Assembly (NCBI RefSeq): GCF_002943565.1
Contig: NZ_PJCH01000001.1
Location: 62,001 to 126,000, forward strand
Direction of reading: 5' to 3'
Length of the DNA stretch: 64,000 nt
Origin: Hyphococcus luteus
GTDB taxonomy: Bacteria; Pseudomonadota; Alphaproteobacteria; Caulobacterales; Parvularculaceae
Positions within the stretch are counted from its first letter, which is position 1. Each line of letters opens with the position of its first letter. Positions 43,000 through 51,435 of this stretch are shown here, in pieces. Position numbers and translations under genes: made by a program. The notes beneath the pieces are model-generated. The model was not told the DNA's origin, did not search any database, and was given only the letters and a program-made list of their open reading frames with translations.

Positions 43000-43503
43000 C
43001 TAGCCGCGGTTTTTCGCGAGCTCCGGCGGCCGTTTGCGCGGAACCCAGTCGCCATGGCCGGGAAACCGCTCCAACGCCTTGCCGTCCCACAGCCGGACGA
43101 CGCGCTTTTTGAAACGCCATGCCCCGTCATCGCCTTTCACGACGTCGTCCTCATACCAACCGGCGAACCGCAGGAGATAAGGCGGCTCGCCATGGCATTC
43201 GGTGACGAAAGCGAAGGACTTCACGGCGACGGCGCCTTCGCTTTTCGGCGTGAAAACCTGCTGCGTCACATGATGCTGACGGCCCGGAAAGCCCGGCGAC
43301 GTGAAATAGTGGTTGGCGAGCGCGCGAATGCCCTCATGGCCTTCCCAAATATCCGGATCTTCGAAAACCTCTTCAATCATCACCGCATCTTCGGTGAAGA
43401 CCGCAACCAGCCCTTCGGCATCGCCTGTGTCGAGCGCCCAACCATAGGCGGCGAAGAGATCCTGAATCCCGAAACGGTCTTCCGCCGATAATCTGCTCTG
43501 CAT
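43000..43503 (-). CDS. SnoaL-like (NTF2-fold) protein
   Basis: This 167-residue protein belongs to the SnoaL_4-like NTF2-fold group: FGIQDLFAAYGWALDTGDAEGLVAVFTEDAV at the start, GHEGIRALANHYFTSPGFPGRQHHV with the pocket His pair, and a C-terminal YEDDVVKGDDGAWRFKKRVVRLWDG. Proteins of this group often accompany SDRs in aromatic or steroid degradation and also occur as ring-hydroxylase beta-subunit-like folds. It converges on the SDR gene with 11 bases between stops. Function beyond the fold is not determinable. Confidence 0.87.
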   Translation of the reverse strand: MQSRLSAEDRFGIQDLFAAYGWALDTGDAEGLVAVFTEDAVMIEEVFEDPDIWEGHEGIRALANHYFTSPGFPGRQHHVTQQVFTPKSEGAVAVKSFAFVTECHGEPPYLLRFAGWYEDDVVKGDDGAWRFKKRVVRLWDGKALERFPGHGDWVPRKRPPELAKNRG

Positions 43504-43663
43504 TTTCGCCCCTTTGCGGTCCCTTCTTTACGACGGTTCCTTGCGGCTGCCGCGGTCCGCGCGCCTGATGGCCGCCCCGGCGCGCCGGAAATCTGACCGC
43601 CCGCCGCGGCCCTGTCCATGCCGGGAGCGCGAAAATTGAGGTTGTACGGCGAATCGCCCGCGC

Positions 43664-44110
43664 TCAGGCCACCTGGCCCGGCAACGAGACGATATCGAAC
43701 CAGTAGCGTTCGATCTGCCGCATGATGTCGACAAAACCCTGAAGGCTTGACGGCTTCGTGACAAAGGAGCTCGCGCCAAGCGCATAACATTGATTGATGT
43801 CTTCAGGCGCGTCGGATGTGGAGAGCACGATCACGGGAATATTTTTTACGCCGGGCTCCGCCTTGAGTTTTTGCAGAAGATCGAACCCCGACATGCCGGG
43901 CAGATTGAGGTCGAGAAGAATAAGGCCCGGGGCGACATTGTCCCGCCCTTTTTCACGCCCTGTATTCAGCAGATAATCAAGCGCTTCGTCCCCGGTGGAT
44001 ACGACATCGACTTTTGCGGAAAAGCCGCTTTCATCAATGACGCGCGTAATAATTTCCCGGTCAGCCGAATCGTCTTCGATCAGCAGCACGGTAAATGTTT
44101 TTCCAGCCAT
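43664..44110 (-). CDS. Rcp1-like single-domain response regulator
   Basis: This 148-residue stand-alone receiver of the cyanobacterial Rcp1 / phytochrome-associated type has LLIEDDSADREIITRVI, phospho-Asp in GLILLDLNLPG, Thr/Ser in VLSTSDAPEDI and Lys in FVTKPSS. It has no output domain, so it works by protein-protein contact or as a phosphate sink or relay. It lies downstream of the ethylene-receptor-like kinase on the same strand, with 124 bases between, and is its obvious partner: kinases with the HDLQEPLRK box regularly pair with Rcp1-type regulators. Confidence 0.92.
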   Translation of the reverse strand: MAGKTFTVLLIEDDSADREIITRVIDESGFSAKVDVVSTGDEALDYLLNTGREKGRDNVAPGLILLDLNLPGMSGFDLLQKLKAEPGVKNIPVIVLSTSDAPEDINQCYALGASSFVTKPSSLQGFVDIMRQIERYWFDIVSLPGQVA

Positions 44111-44234
44111 AAGACGCTATCCGCCTCACGGATAGACTAAACGAGTCCGTCCGCAATCGATTCTTCTCACCCGCGCCCACAATAGCGATAAACGATGACG
44201 AAAGCATCAAAAATCAACAAGACGATATAATGTA

Positions 44235-46133
44235 TCAATCGATTGCACTGTTCACGGCGGCTTTTAATTCGAATTTGAAGTGCGCGCCTTCATCATCGCC
44301 GCCGGCGACCCAGATACGTCCTCCCATGCGCTCTATTGCTTTTTTGCATATCGCCAACCCGATGCCGGTCCCTTCATAATCATCGCGGCTGTGAAGACGC
44401 GAAAGCGGCTGAAATACATAATCTTCTAATTCAGGATCAATGCCAATGCCGTTGTCTTTCACGCCCAGCACGACCGTGCGGCCATCCGTTGTCGCGGTGA
44501 ATGAAATTTTCGGGCGCCGGTTCGCCGGCATGAATTTCAACGCATTGACGATCAGGTTCTGATAAACCTGCGTCAGAAGCGTTGCGTCGGCGAGCACGTC
44601 CGGCAGCTCCTCATAGGAAAATTCAGCGCCTTTCAGGCTGCCTTCGGAAAGGCGGAGCATCACCGTTTCGATGCAGGCGCGCGGGCTCACCTTTTCGGGC
44701 GGACCTTCATTTCCTTTCAGGCGCGAAAGCTCCAGAATGTCGCTCACGAGCTGTTTCATTCTCGAAGCCGAGTCGCTTATCGCATCGATATCGGCCTGAA
44801 CGCGCTCATTCAGGACGCCCCCGAGGTCTTCTTTCAGGAACTCGCTGAAAGTTATGAGCTTTCGCAAGGGCTCCTGAAGGTCATGCGAAGCCACCCGGGC
44901 GAATTGTTCAAGTTCGATATTGGACCGTCTCAGCGCCTCCTCGCGCTCGCGCTCCACTGTAACTTCATGCAACGCCGCAACGGCGCCAATCTGCTTGCCT
45001 TCTGCATTGGAAAGCGGCATCGCCTTGACTAAGAAACGACGCACAGGAAGGTCTTTCGGAGCGATAACGATTTCCTGGCATTCGATCATTTCCCCTTTCA
45101 TTGCCCTGAAGAGAGGGGCGCGGTGCAAGGCCAACGGCGTTTCTCCATCCGGTTCGTAAAGGTCGTAATACGTACACCACTCCTTCGGATCGATTTCGTG
45201 CGCGTCCATGCCATGGGCCCGGCGCGCTGCAAAATTGAACAGCGTCAACTTTCCTTGCTCGTCGCAGGCGACAATGCCGTCCTGAACGTTTTCAAGAACC
45301 GACTGCAGGAAGAGGCGATTGTTTTCGTTTTCAAGTTCGCGTTGTTTTTGCGCGGTGATATCGATCAGCGTGCCGGCCATGCGGGCCGGCGCGCCCTGCT
45401 CATCCCGGCTGGCCTCGCCGAACGCCTCCACCCATATATAGTCGCCGGATTTCGTGCGCATGCGGAATTGAGGCTTGTATGCGGCGCCGGTTTCAATATG
45501 CGCGTCAAGCTCTTTCATGACGCGCTCCCGGTCTTCGGGATGCAGCAGCGCCTCCCATGTCGAGAAATGATAGTCGACCTCTCCCGGCTGATAACCCAGA
45601 TGCGCCAACCAGACCTTTGAAAACCAGTCTTCACCGGTCTTGATGTCCCAGTCCCACAGGCCGACGCCGCCGGCGTTCACGGCAAGCTCGAGCCGCGCTT
45701 CGCTGACCTTCAAAGCCGCATTCGCGCGCTCAAGTTTCGCATTCGCTTTTTCCAGCTGCGACAGGCTCGGCGCGGCGACGAGTTTGGGCAGCAAAGGCCA
45801 GACGGCGATCGCCGTCGCGACAGAGACGATGGCGGTCAGCGCTTTTATAAGCCCCTGCTGAAAATAGACCGGCTCCCAGATTGTATAAATCTCCATCACA
45901 TGCGTCAGGCCGCATAGAATGATGAAGCCGACAAACAGATAGATCGTCCTGTTCAGGCCGAAATCCGGGCGCCTTCGCGCCAGCCGGAACAGGGCCAGAG
46001 GAATGGCGAAATAGGCCATGGCGATCAGCGCGTCGCTGGCGACATGCAGCCAGAGAATATGCGGGAGCCACAAATAGCAGTGCCCGTGCGGCATGAAATT
46101 ATCCGTCGAGAAAAACTGGAGCAGGCTGTCCAT
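44235..46133 (-). CDS. sensor histidine kinase with ethylene-receptor-like membrane domain
   Basis: This is a 632-residue kinase. Residues 20-115 form three membrane helices with the exact residue set that binds copper and ethylene in plant ETR1: Asp34, Tyr41, Ile44, Pro45, Cys74 and His78 (SDALIAMAYFAIPLALF, LCGLTHVMEIYTIW), at the same relative spacing as in ETR1. A coiled linker, two PAS domains (about 150-270 with PAC, about 280-395), HisKA with His417 (VASHDLQEPLRKLITFSEFL) and a HATPase domain (NLIVNALKFMP, DNGIGIDPE, GTGIGLAI) follow. GGAG seven bases before the ATG supports the start. There is no GAF domain between membrane and PAS domains. A copper-dependent small-hydrocarbon sensor is the inference; it signals to the adjacent Rcp1-like protein. 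Confidence 0.9.
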   Translation of the reverse strand: MDSLLQFFSTDNFMPHGHCYLWLPHILWLHVASDALIAMAYFAIPLALFRLARRRPDFGLNRTIYLFVGFIILCGLTHVMEIYTIWEPVYFQQGLIKALTAIVSVATAIAVWPLLPKLVAAPSLSQLEKANAKLERANAALKVSEARLELAVNAGGVGLWDWDIKTGEDWFSKVWLAHLGYQPGEVDYHFSTWEALLHPEDRERVMKELDAHIETGAAYKPQFRMRTKSGDYIWVEAFGEASRDEQGAPARMAGTLIDITAQKQRELENENNRLFLQSVLENVQDGIVACDEQGKLTLFNFAARRAHGMDAHEIDPKEWCTYYDLYEPDGETPLALHRAPLFRAMKGEMIECQEIVIAPKDLPVRRFLVKAMPLSNAEGKQIGAVAALHEVTVEREREEALRRSNIELEQFARVASHDLQEPLRKLITFSEFLKEDLGGVLNERVQADIDAISDSASRMKQLVSDILELSRLKGNEGPPEKVSPRACIETVMLRLSEGSLKGAEFSYEELPDVLADATLLTQVYQNLIVNALKFMPANRRPKISFTATTDGRTVVLGVKDNGIGIDPELEDYVFQPLSRLHSRDDYEGTGIGLAICKKAIERMGGRIWVAGGDDEGAHFKFELKAAVNSAID

Positions 46134-46262
46134 ATAAAAGCTCCGGGAAATAGGGCTGACGCCTTGGGAGAAGACCCGATCCCGCGACTATCGAAGCATT
46201 CGCCGTCTGCTCGCAAGAGCTCGTTGACGGCCCTGAAACGCCTGCCGGCAAAGCCGCCGGCG

Positions 46263-46276
46263 CCCTCATTTGGGGG
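46263..46276. promoter_or_regulatory. candidate shared operator, site 1 (CCCTCATTTGGGGG)
   Basis: A 14-base near-palindrome of the CCCTCATNTGSGGG type. It lies 62 bases before the small plus-strand gene at 46339 and 129 bases before the ethylene-receptor-like kinase on the other strand. Confidence 0.5.
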
Positions 46277-46338
46277 CGCCCCGCCGCAAGCGGTTCATTT
46301 AGTTCCTTGATTTAGCCGCAACGAAACGGACAGCCATC

Positions 46339-46596
46339 ATGCCCGCGGGCGCTTTCAAAAACCGGCGCAACCTGCCTTGCGTGATTTCAACACGCAAAAA
46401 GGCGTCTGCGCGCGACCGCGTTCTCGCCCCCGCCATAGACGAGGTGGAGGCGGAAGTCGTCCCTGAGACGGCTTTTCATCGTCGCGCGGATGGAGAGCTT
46501 TCCGTCAGCGCCGGCGCGAAGGAAAAGAAGACGGCCTGGCGCGCCCTGAAGCAATGGCGCCGCAGCCTCGACCTGCTTCGCGAAGAGGATTGTTAA
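46339..46596 (+). CDS. hypothetical basic small protein
   Basis: This is an 85-residue frame with high third-position GC like its neighbours, rich in Arg/Lys at the N-terminus, with an acidic centre (EVEAEVVPETAF) and an amphipathic helix at the end (AWRALKQWRRSLDLLREED). I do not recognise it. The ribosome site is weak. Support comes from the shared operator-like motif 62 bases upstream, at the same distance as the motif before the REC-kinase gene at 49755. A competing minus-strand frame overlaps it but looks less protein-like. Confidence 0.42.
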   Translation: MPAGAFKNRRNLPCVISTRKKASARDRVLAPAIDEVEAEVVPETAFHRRADGELSVSAGAKEKKTAWRALKQWRRSLDLLREEDC

Positions 46597-46623
46597 CGCC
46601 CGGGCGACCCTGGCGCCCACCCG

Positions 46624-47211
46624 CTATTTCAATTCTGAGTCCGAAAAAGCCAGAGCAAAACCGCCGCGCGTATGCCTGGCCACAACGCCATGAAGAATGC
46701 CGATGCGCACGCGCGCGCCGATCGGCGGAACGCAGCCGGCCTCCACACCGGCGCCCGTCTCCGAAAGATCGATAATCCTGCATGGAAACGGCTCATCCTC
46801 GCCCTCCACGACAGCCGCCGCTTCGAGATCGAGCTTGGTTCGCAAAGCTGAGCGCCGCTCCATGATTCTCAGAAAAGGCGGCGCTGCGGAATCGGCGTTC
46901 AATTGCTTCGCGAGAAAGGCGCGCTTTGCCTCAGTCATCGAAAATTCGATGGCGACGCCGTTTTCGTCTTTTCGCGAAACTTCGCCGGCCAGGCGGCCCA
47001 GCCTCTCGGGATAGGCGATAACAGGATCGCCGACCTGCGCGTGCGTCCGGCACAGCATGTACAACCCGCATTCGGAAATGCTGACGATGCGCCCGATCGC
47101 ATCCGGTTCGTTTTCGGTGGCGAACCGCACCGGACCATCAAGTAATTTCCGTGGAAACCGGCGCCTTTCAGGGCCGGCGCGCGGCGCTTTTTCGCCCGCC
47201 ATAATCGCCAA
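46624..47211 (-). CDS. tandem PilZ-domain protein
   Basis: This 195-residue protein has two PilZ-like units. Unit one (about 15-105) has RRRFPRK and then SISECGLYM. Unit two (about 115-190) has RRSALRTKLD and DLSETGAGVEA. Arg-rich RxxxR followed by (D/N)xSxxG is the cyclic-di-GMP-binding signature; unit two has the full motif, while unit one has Ser in place of the Asp/Asn. No output enzyme is attached, so a c-di-GMP-responsive adaptor is likely. A copy of the CCCTCATNTGSGGG-type motif lies 51 bases upstream, between it and the REC-PAS-LuxR regulator gene. That may link it to control of the surface/secretion genes. Confidence 0.85.
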   Translation of the reverse strand: MAIMAGEKAPRAGPERRRFPRKLLDGPVRFATENEPDAIGRIVSISECGLYMLCRTHAQVGDPVIAYPERLGRLAGEVSRKDENGVAIEFSMTEAKRAFLAKQLNADSAAPPFLRIMERRSALRTKLDLEAAAVVEGEDEPFPCRIIDLSETGAGVEAGCVPPIGARVRIGILHGVVARHTRGGFALAFSDSELK

Positions 47212-47261
47212 GCCTCCCGCTGCTGCGGCGGCGACCCTAGAGATATTTCAAATGCCGCCTA

Positions 47262-47275
47262 TCCGCATATGGGGG
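47262..47275. promoter_or_regulatory. candidate shared operator, site 2 (TCCGCATATGGGGG)
   Basis: Member of the CCCTCATNTGSGGG set with two mismatches, but CCCCCATATGCGGA on the minus strand closely matches site 3. It is located 51 bases before the PilZ gene and directly after the REC-PAS-LuxR stop. Confidence 0.5.
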
Positions 47276-47277
47276 CC

Positions 47278-48261
47278 TCAGGCGCAGGCGAGCAGCGTCA
47301 GACGCACAAGTTCGGCCTGCCGGGAAACACCGGTCTTGCTGAACACAGTCTTGAGATAAGAGCGCGCCGTGCTGAGCGAAACGCCGGCGCGGCGCGCCGC
47401 CTCCTCCATATTGTCGCCCTCGGCGAGACCGTGGACGATCCGCGCTTCGCTCGGCGTCAGATTCAACGCGGCGGCGATTTCCGCCGCCTCCGGCATGCTG
47501 CGCCGCGCAGGATCAAGCACCAGAACATTGAAAAACGGCTGGTCCTGCGGGCCCCCGGCGGCGCTGTAGGACAGGGAGAATGTCACGGGCGTCGATTTTT
47601 CCGGCATGGTGAAGCGGAACATGCACCGTTCATGGAGATCGCCGGGATGCGACGCGGCGGCTTGAAGAAATTCCTGGAACCGCCGGCTTTCTTCCGGATT
47701 GACCGACCGGATCACGGCTTCGCCGCGCATGTCGAAAAAGCCGCTTTCTTCAAAAATCTGTTTTGCCGCCGCATTCGCGAAGATCAATTCGCCATTCAGG
47801 CCGATGGCCGCCACGCCGATGGTGAGCTGCTCGACTGCACCCAGTGTCGTCAGGGATACGCTGCGCAGACGCCGCGCATTCAACTCGGACAGCGCGTCGC
47901 AAAGTCCGGCGCCGAGATTTTCTTTCTCCGCGGGCTTTGTGAAAAACCTGTAGACATCGCCGTAATTCATGGCGGCGAGCGCAGACTCAAGGTCCGCCTG
48001 CCCTGAAATCAGCATATAGATGCCGTCCTGCGAGTAATGACGCATTTCCGCGATCAGCTTGAGCCCGGTCGTGGCGCCGAGCCGCAAATCGGACAGAACA
48101 AGATCGGCGGGATTGCTGCGATGCGCGCTTAGCGCCTTTGCCGGCGATCCGAAATAATCGCAGCGGATCGGCAAGCGAATTTCGTCAAGAGAAAACCGCA
48201 ACTGATCCAGCGCCAGCGGATCGTCATCGATGCAAATCATCCGTGGCGATTGATCGGACAT
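47278..48261 (-). CDS. REC-PAS-LuxR response regulator
   Basis: This 327-residue three-domain regulator has a receiver (about 5-125: CIDDDPLALDQL, phospho-Asp in LVLSDLRLG, Lys in FFTKPAE), a PAS-like sensor (about 150-250: LTIGVAAIGLNGELIFANAAAKQIFEESG) and a C-terminal LuxR-type helix-turn-helix (LNLTPSEARIVHGLAEGDNMEEAARRAGVSLSTARSYLKTVFSKTG). The longer frame starts seven codons earlier, but GGGAG five bases before the ATG at 48261 decides the start. The only DNA-binding regulator in the 43-63 kb block, it is the natural candidate for the motif found at four sites around it. A different palindrome sits in its own upstream region. Confidence 0.92.
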   Translation of the reverse strand: MSDQSPRMICIDDDPLALDQLRFSLDEIRLPIRCDYFGSPAKALSAHRSNPADLVLSDLRLGATTGLKLIAEMRHYSQDGIYMLISGQADLESALAAMNYGDVYRFFTKPAEKENLGAGLCDALSELNARRLRSVSLTTLGAVEQLTIGVAAIGLNGELIFANAAAKQIFEESGFFDMRGEAVIRSVNPEESRRFQEFLQAAASHPGDLHERCMFRFTMPEKSTPVTFSLSYSAAGGPQDQPFFNVLVLDPARRSMPEAAEIAAALNLTPSEARIVHGLAEGDNMEEAARRAGVSLSTARSYLKTVFSKTGVSRQAELVRLTLLACA

Positions 48262-48305
48262 GAGTTCTCCCATGCTGCGCATGCGACTGCGGCATCAGGT
48301 CGTTA

Positions 48306-48322
48306 CCCTTACTCAATAAGGG
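48306..48322. promoter_or_regulatory. perfect palindrome between divergent regulator genes
   Basis: CCCTTA-CTCAA-TAAGGG gives six-base perfect arms with a five-base spacer. It lies 44 bases before the REC-PAS-LuxR gene and 61 before the REC-kinase gene, suiting an operator for both. Its half-site (CCCTTA) resembles the CCCTCA half of the four-site motif, and NarL-type regulators bind TACCCYT-like heptamers. Confidence 0.5.
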
Positions 48323-48383
48323 ATTAATGAAAAACTAAGACTTGCGCTTTAAACGCCGCAAGACATCAGGAGGGGTCTCGACT

Positions 48384-49553
48384 ATGCCGCGCGGCGACAG
48401 CTTGCGGATACTGGTCCTCGACGACGATGAAAGAGACGTTGAAATCCTCAAACGGCATTTGAGATCGATTAAACGTCCTTTCTACACGATCACGCACGCC
48501 AGAAACCTGTTCGACGCGCGCATCGCCATCGCGGAGAATGAATTCGACACCGCGCTTGTCGATTATCGCCTGCCCGGCGGGGTCAGCGGGATGGACGTCA
48601 TCCGCGAAATCGGCGGACGCTCCGCGCCGTTTCCGATTGTTCTCCTGACGGGCGTTTCGAACGCCGAACTTGATCAGGAAGCCATTTACTATGGCGCCTA
48701 TGACTATCTTGAAAAAGCAGCGCTGACCCGGGAGCTTGTCGATCGAACGATCCGGTTCGCTATATCAAGCTACAAGCGAGAGAAAAAGCTCCGCGAGCTC
48801 ATTGCGGAAGCCAAAGAGCAGGCGGCCATCAATAGCCGCATTCTTTCCGTCGTCAGCCACGAGATGAAATCGCCGATCAGATCCCTCACCGGCTATTGCG
48901 ACCATCTGATCGCCATGGGAAACGACCAGGCCGCGACCGACGCCATCAAAAAAATGAAAGCGGCGTCCATTCATCTCGAAGACTTTCTGAACAATCTGTC
49001 CGAATTCGTCAGGCTCGATAAAGGCGCCGCGAGTCTGAGCGCATCGAAATTCAACCTCCTCACCATGCTGCAGGAGACGGTCGCCTTTTTCGAGCCTTTC
49101 GCGGCGCACAAGGGCATCACCTTGCGGCTGAGGGCCGGCGCGGAATGCGACGCTGTCTATGTCGGCGACCGGCTGCGCATCCGGCAAATCCTCATAAACC
49201 TGATCAAAAACGCCGTCGCCTATTCCAATGAAGGCGTCATTTCCGTCACTGTCGCGGTCGCGGACGGCCGGCTTAAAGGCTGCGTCAGCGACCAGGGCGT
49301 CGGAATGAGCAAAGAAAAAGCAGCCTCTCTTACAAACCCGCGTTTTTCCAAGGAAAAACTCGGCGGCGATCTTGAAGGCGGCATGGGTATCGGCCTTCCG
49401 ATCTGCATCCGTCTTCTGCGTCTGATGGATGGCGGGGTCAGCATCAAGAGCCAGCCCGGCAAAGGCACGAAAGTGTTTTTCGGCCTCAGCCTCAAAGAAG
49501 CGTCAAGAAACGAGCGCGCCCCGGCGCGCGCCGCCGGCGCGCATTATTCATGA
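48384..49553 (+). CDS. REC-HisKA-HATPase protein (receiver-first histidine kinase)
   Basis: This 389-residue soluble protein has a receiver at its N-terminus (about 8-125: LVLDDDERDVEIL, phospho-Asp in TALVDYRLPGG, Thr in VLLTGVS, Lys in YLEKAAL). A short coiled coil leads to a kinase core with His in SVVSHEMKSPIRSLTGY, N-box LINLIKNAVAYSN, DQGVGMS and GMGIGLPI. This order suggests the kinase is switched by phosphorylation of its receiver, in a relay. The start at 48384 is preferred over one 14 codons earlier because AGGAGG lies ten bases before it and the receiver starts immediately. It is divergent from the REC-PAS-LuxR regulator. Confidence 0.9.
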   Translation: MPRGDSLRILVLDDDERDVEILKRHLRSIKRPFYTITHARNLFDARIAIAENEFDTALVDYRLPGGVSGMDVIREIGGRSAPFPIVLLTGVSNAELDQEAIYYGAYDYLEKAALTRELVDRTIRFAISSYKREKKLRELIAEAKEQAAINSRILSVVSHEMKSPIRSLTGYCDHLIAMGNDQAATDAIKKMKAASIHLEDFLNNLSEFVRLDKGAASLSASKFNLLTMLQETVAFFEPFAAHKGITLRLRAGAECDAVYVGDRLRIRQILINLIKNAVAYSNEGVISVTVAVADGRLKGCVSDQGVGMSKEKAASLTNPRFSKEKLGGDLEGGMGIGLPICIRLLRLMDGGVSIKSQPGKGTKVFFGLSLKEASRNERAPARAAGAHYS

Positions 49554-49681
49554 GCGCGCCTATTTTGCGCGGCGCATTTCATTAGTCCTGACTTAAGTCC
49601 ACAGCCATATGTTCAGTAACCGGAACACTGTGCGATACTGAGAAATCATGTCTGGAATTGATACAATTTTCCCCAAAATCA

Positions 49682-49695
49682 CCCTCATATGCGGG
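49682..49695. promoter_or_regulatory. candidate shared operator, site 3 (CCCTCATATGCGGG)
   Basis: The most symmetrical copy: extended arms TCACCC and GGGTGA flank it. It lies 59 bases before the REC-kinase ATG at 49755 and is followed by AT-rich sequence (GCATTTATTTTTAAAC) suitable for a promoter. Confidence 0.6.
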
Positions 49696-49754
49696 TGATC
49701 AAAAGACGCATTTATTTTTAAACTGTGCTTTCTGAGTTTTCTATGGGGATTTAC

Positions 49755-50981
49755 ATGTCTGAAGCTGCTGCAAAAGTGCTTGTCGTCGACGATCTGGAAG
49801 ACAATCGAAATGTATTAAGCCGCCATCTTCTGCGCATGGGATGTGACGTCTCCATGGCCAGCAATGGCCGCGAAGCGTTGGAATCCATTCATGGAGACGA
49901 TTACGAAATCGTTCTGCTCGACATCATGATGCCGGAAGTCGACGGATTTGAGGTTATCGAAAAACTGCGGACGGACCAGGAGGGCAAACAGCCCTCCATC
50001 ATTGCGATTTCCGCACGCCATGACACGGACGCCATCACCCGCGCGCTCAATATGGGCGCCAACGACTATGTTACGAAACCTTACGATTTTCCCGTCGTTT
50101 GGGCGCGGGTCGAAAAACAGCTCAATCAGGCGCGATCGACCAGACTCATCCGCGACGTCAACACGCGCCTCGTGAAAAGGCTCGCCGAGCTCCGGGATAA
50201 AGAAAACATCAAAGCCGAAGATGACGACGCGGCTGTCGAGGCGATCCTGAAAGCGGCGCTGAAATCCGCCAACCGGAACGATTTGCAGGGCAAGCTCAAT
50301 CATGAAGTCCGCACCCGGCTTCATCACATTCTAGGCCTTTCCCAGCAAATGAAAAGCTACGATATCGAGCGCTTGAGTCCGGAGGAAGCGGCCGCGCGCA
50401 TCCGCGATATCGAGAAAAGCGGCTGGGGCCTTCTCGGCATCGTCGAGGACCTGACCGATTTCCTGACGCTGCAACAGGGCATGCCCGCGCCGTCTAATCT
50501 CGACGTCAATTTGCGCGAATCCGTCTTGCATGAATGGGAGATGCTCGATCATCGCCAGAACATGAAAGACGCGAAGATCAATATTTACACCGACCAGCCG
50601 GACCAAACGGTCAAAGGAAATCCGCATTATATCCGCAAAGCCGTCTCGGCGGTCTTGTCCAATGCGGTTCGGTTCGCTGACAAAACCCCTTCCGTCAAAG
50701 TACGCCTAGAACCGGCGACAAGAGAGTTTTTCAAGATTGCCGTTGAAGACAACGGCCCGGGCGTTCCGGCAGAGGAGCGCGAGGACGTGCTGGCGCCTTT
50801 CTATCAGGCGAAGAACGCCAAGACGCCGGAATATGAGGGCCTCGGTCTCGGGCTCGCCATCGCCAACACCATCATGACCCATCACCGGGGCAAGATCGAA
50901 ATTTCTGACGCCCCTTCGGGAAAAGGCGCGCTGGTGACGCTTTATTTTCCCTATCTGCAACCCAAGATAAAGACGGCCTAA
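49755..50981 (+). CDS. REC-HisKA-HATPase protein (receiver-first histidine kinase)
   Basis: This 408-residue protein has a receiver (about 6-125: VLVVDDLEDNRNVLSRHLL, phospho-Asp in IVLLDIMMPEVDG, Lys in YVTKPYD), a helical linker, a HisKA-like segment with His in LNHEVRTRLHHILGLSQQM, and a HATPase domain (AVLSNAVRFADK, EDNGPGVP, GLGLGLAIAN). Three in-frame ATGs exist; the one at 49755 has GGGGA at ideal spacing and begins two residues before the receiver fold. It is monocistronic, ending in a strong terminator, and preceded by site 3 of the shared motif. With the similar protein just upstream it may form a phosphorelay; partners are not proven. Confidence 0.9.
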   Translation: MSEAAAKVLVVDDLEDNRNVLSRHLLRMGCDVSMASNGREALESIHGDDYEIVLLDIMMPEVDGFEVIEKLRTDQEGKQPSIIAISARHDTDAITRALNMGANDYVTKPYDFPVVWARVEKQLNQARSTRLIRDVNTRLVKRLAELRDKENIKAEDDDAAVEAILKAALKSANRNDLQGKLNHEVRTRLHHILGLSQQMKSYDIERLSPEEAAARIRDIEKSGWGLLGIVEDLTDFLTLQQGMPAPSNLDVNLRESVLHEWEMLDHRQNMKDAKINIYTDQPDQTVKGNPHYIRKAVSAVLSNAVRFADKTPSVKVRLEPATREFFKIAVEDNGPGVPAEEREDVLAPFYQAKNAKTPEYEGLGLGLAIANTIMTHHRGKIEISDAPSGKGALVTLYFPYLQPKIKTA

Positions 50982-51006
50982 ACCTTGCCTCCACGACTTG
51001 CCTTGC

Positions 51007-51035
51007 GCGGCGGCCTCCCGGCCGCCGCTTTTTTT
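51007..51035 (+). terminator. rho-independent terminator
   Basis: The perfect 9-base-pair stem GCGGCGGCC / GGCCGCCGC, with loop TCCC, is followed by seven T. It terminates the REC-kinase gene and abuts the convergent receiver gene. Confidence 0.95.
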
Positions 51036-51406
51036 CAGGCGCGGACGTGTTTTTCCAGCATCTGTGAAAGCTGGGCAAAGTCTATGGGCTTTGAGAGATA
51101 GTCCGTGCAGCCTGCGTCCAGGCATTTCTCGCGGTCGCCGCGCATGGCGTAAGCCGTGAAGGCGATGATCGGCAGCTCTTCATAGGTCTTTTGCGCACGG
51201 ATCTGCTCGGCCGCCCGCCAGCCGTCCATGACCGGCATGTTCATGTCGAGAAGCACGACGTCGAAATCTTCCGACAGCGCGCGTTCAAGGCAGGCCTTGC
51301 CGTCGGCGACAAACACAGCCTCACAGCCTTTACGCTTCAAATAACGCTCCAGGATCGCCCTGCCGTCCGCGTTGTCATCGGCGATGAGGATTTTAAGCGC
51401 TCGCAT
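51035..51406 (-). CDS. single-domain response regulator
   Basis: This 123-residue stand-alone receiver has all residues in place: ILIADDNADGRAIL, phospho-Asp in VVLLDMNMPVMDG, Thr in IAFTAYAM and Lys in YLSKPIDF. It resembles DivK/CheY-like relay proteins. It follows the large membrane kinase gene by 29 bases on the same strand and lacks an output domain, so it probably receives phosphate from that kinase and passes on the signal by binding another protein. Confidence 0.93.
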   Translation of the reverse strand: MRALKILIADDNADGRAILERYLKRKGCEAVFVADGKACLERALSEDFDVVLLDMNMPVMDGWRAAEQIRAQKTYEELPIIAFTAYAMRGDREKCLDAGCTDYLSKPIDFAQLSQMLEKHVRA

Positions 51407-51435
51407 ATAAGCCTCTCATAACGGCGCCTGCTGCA

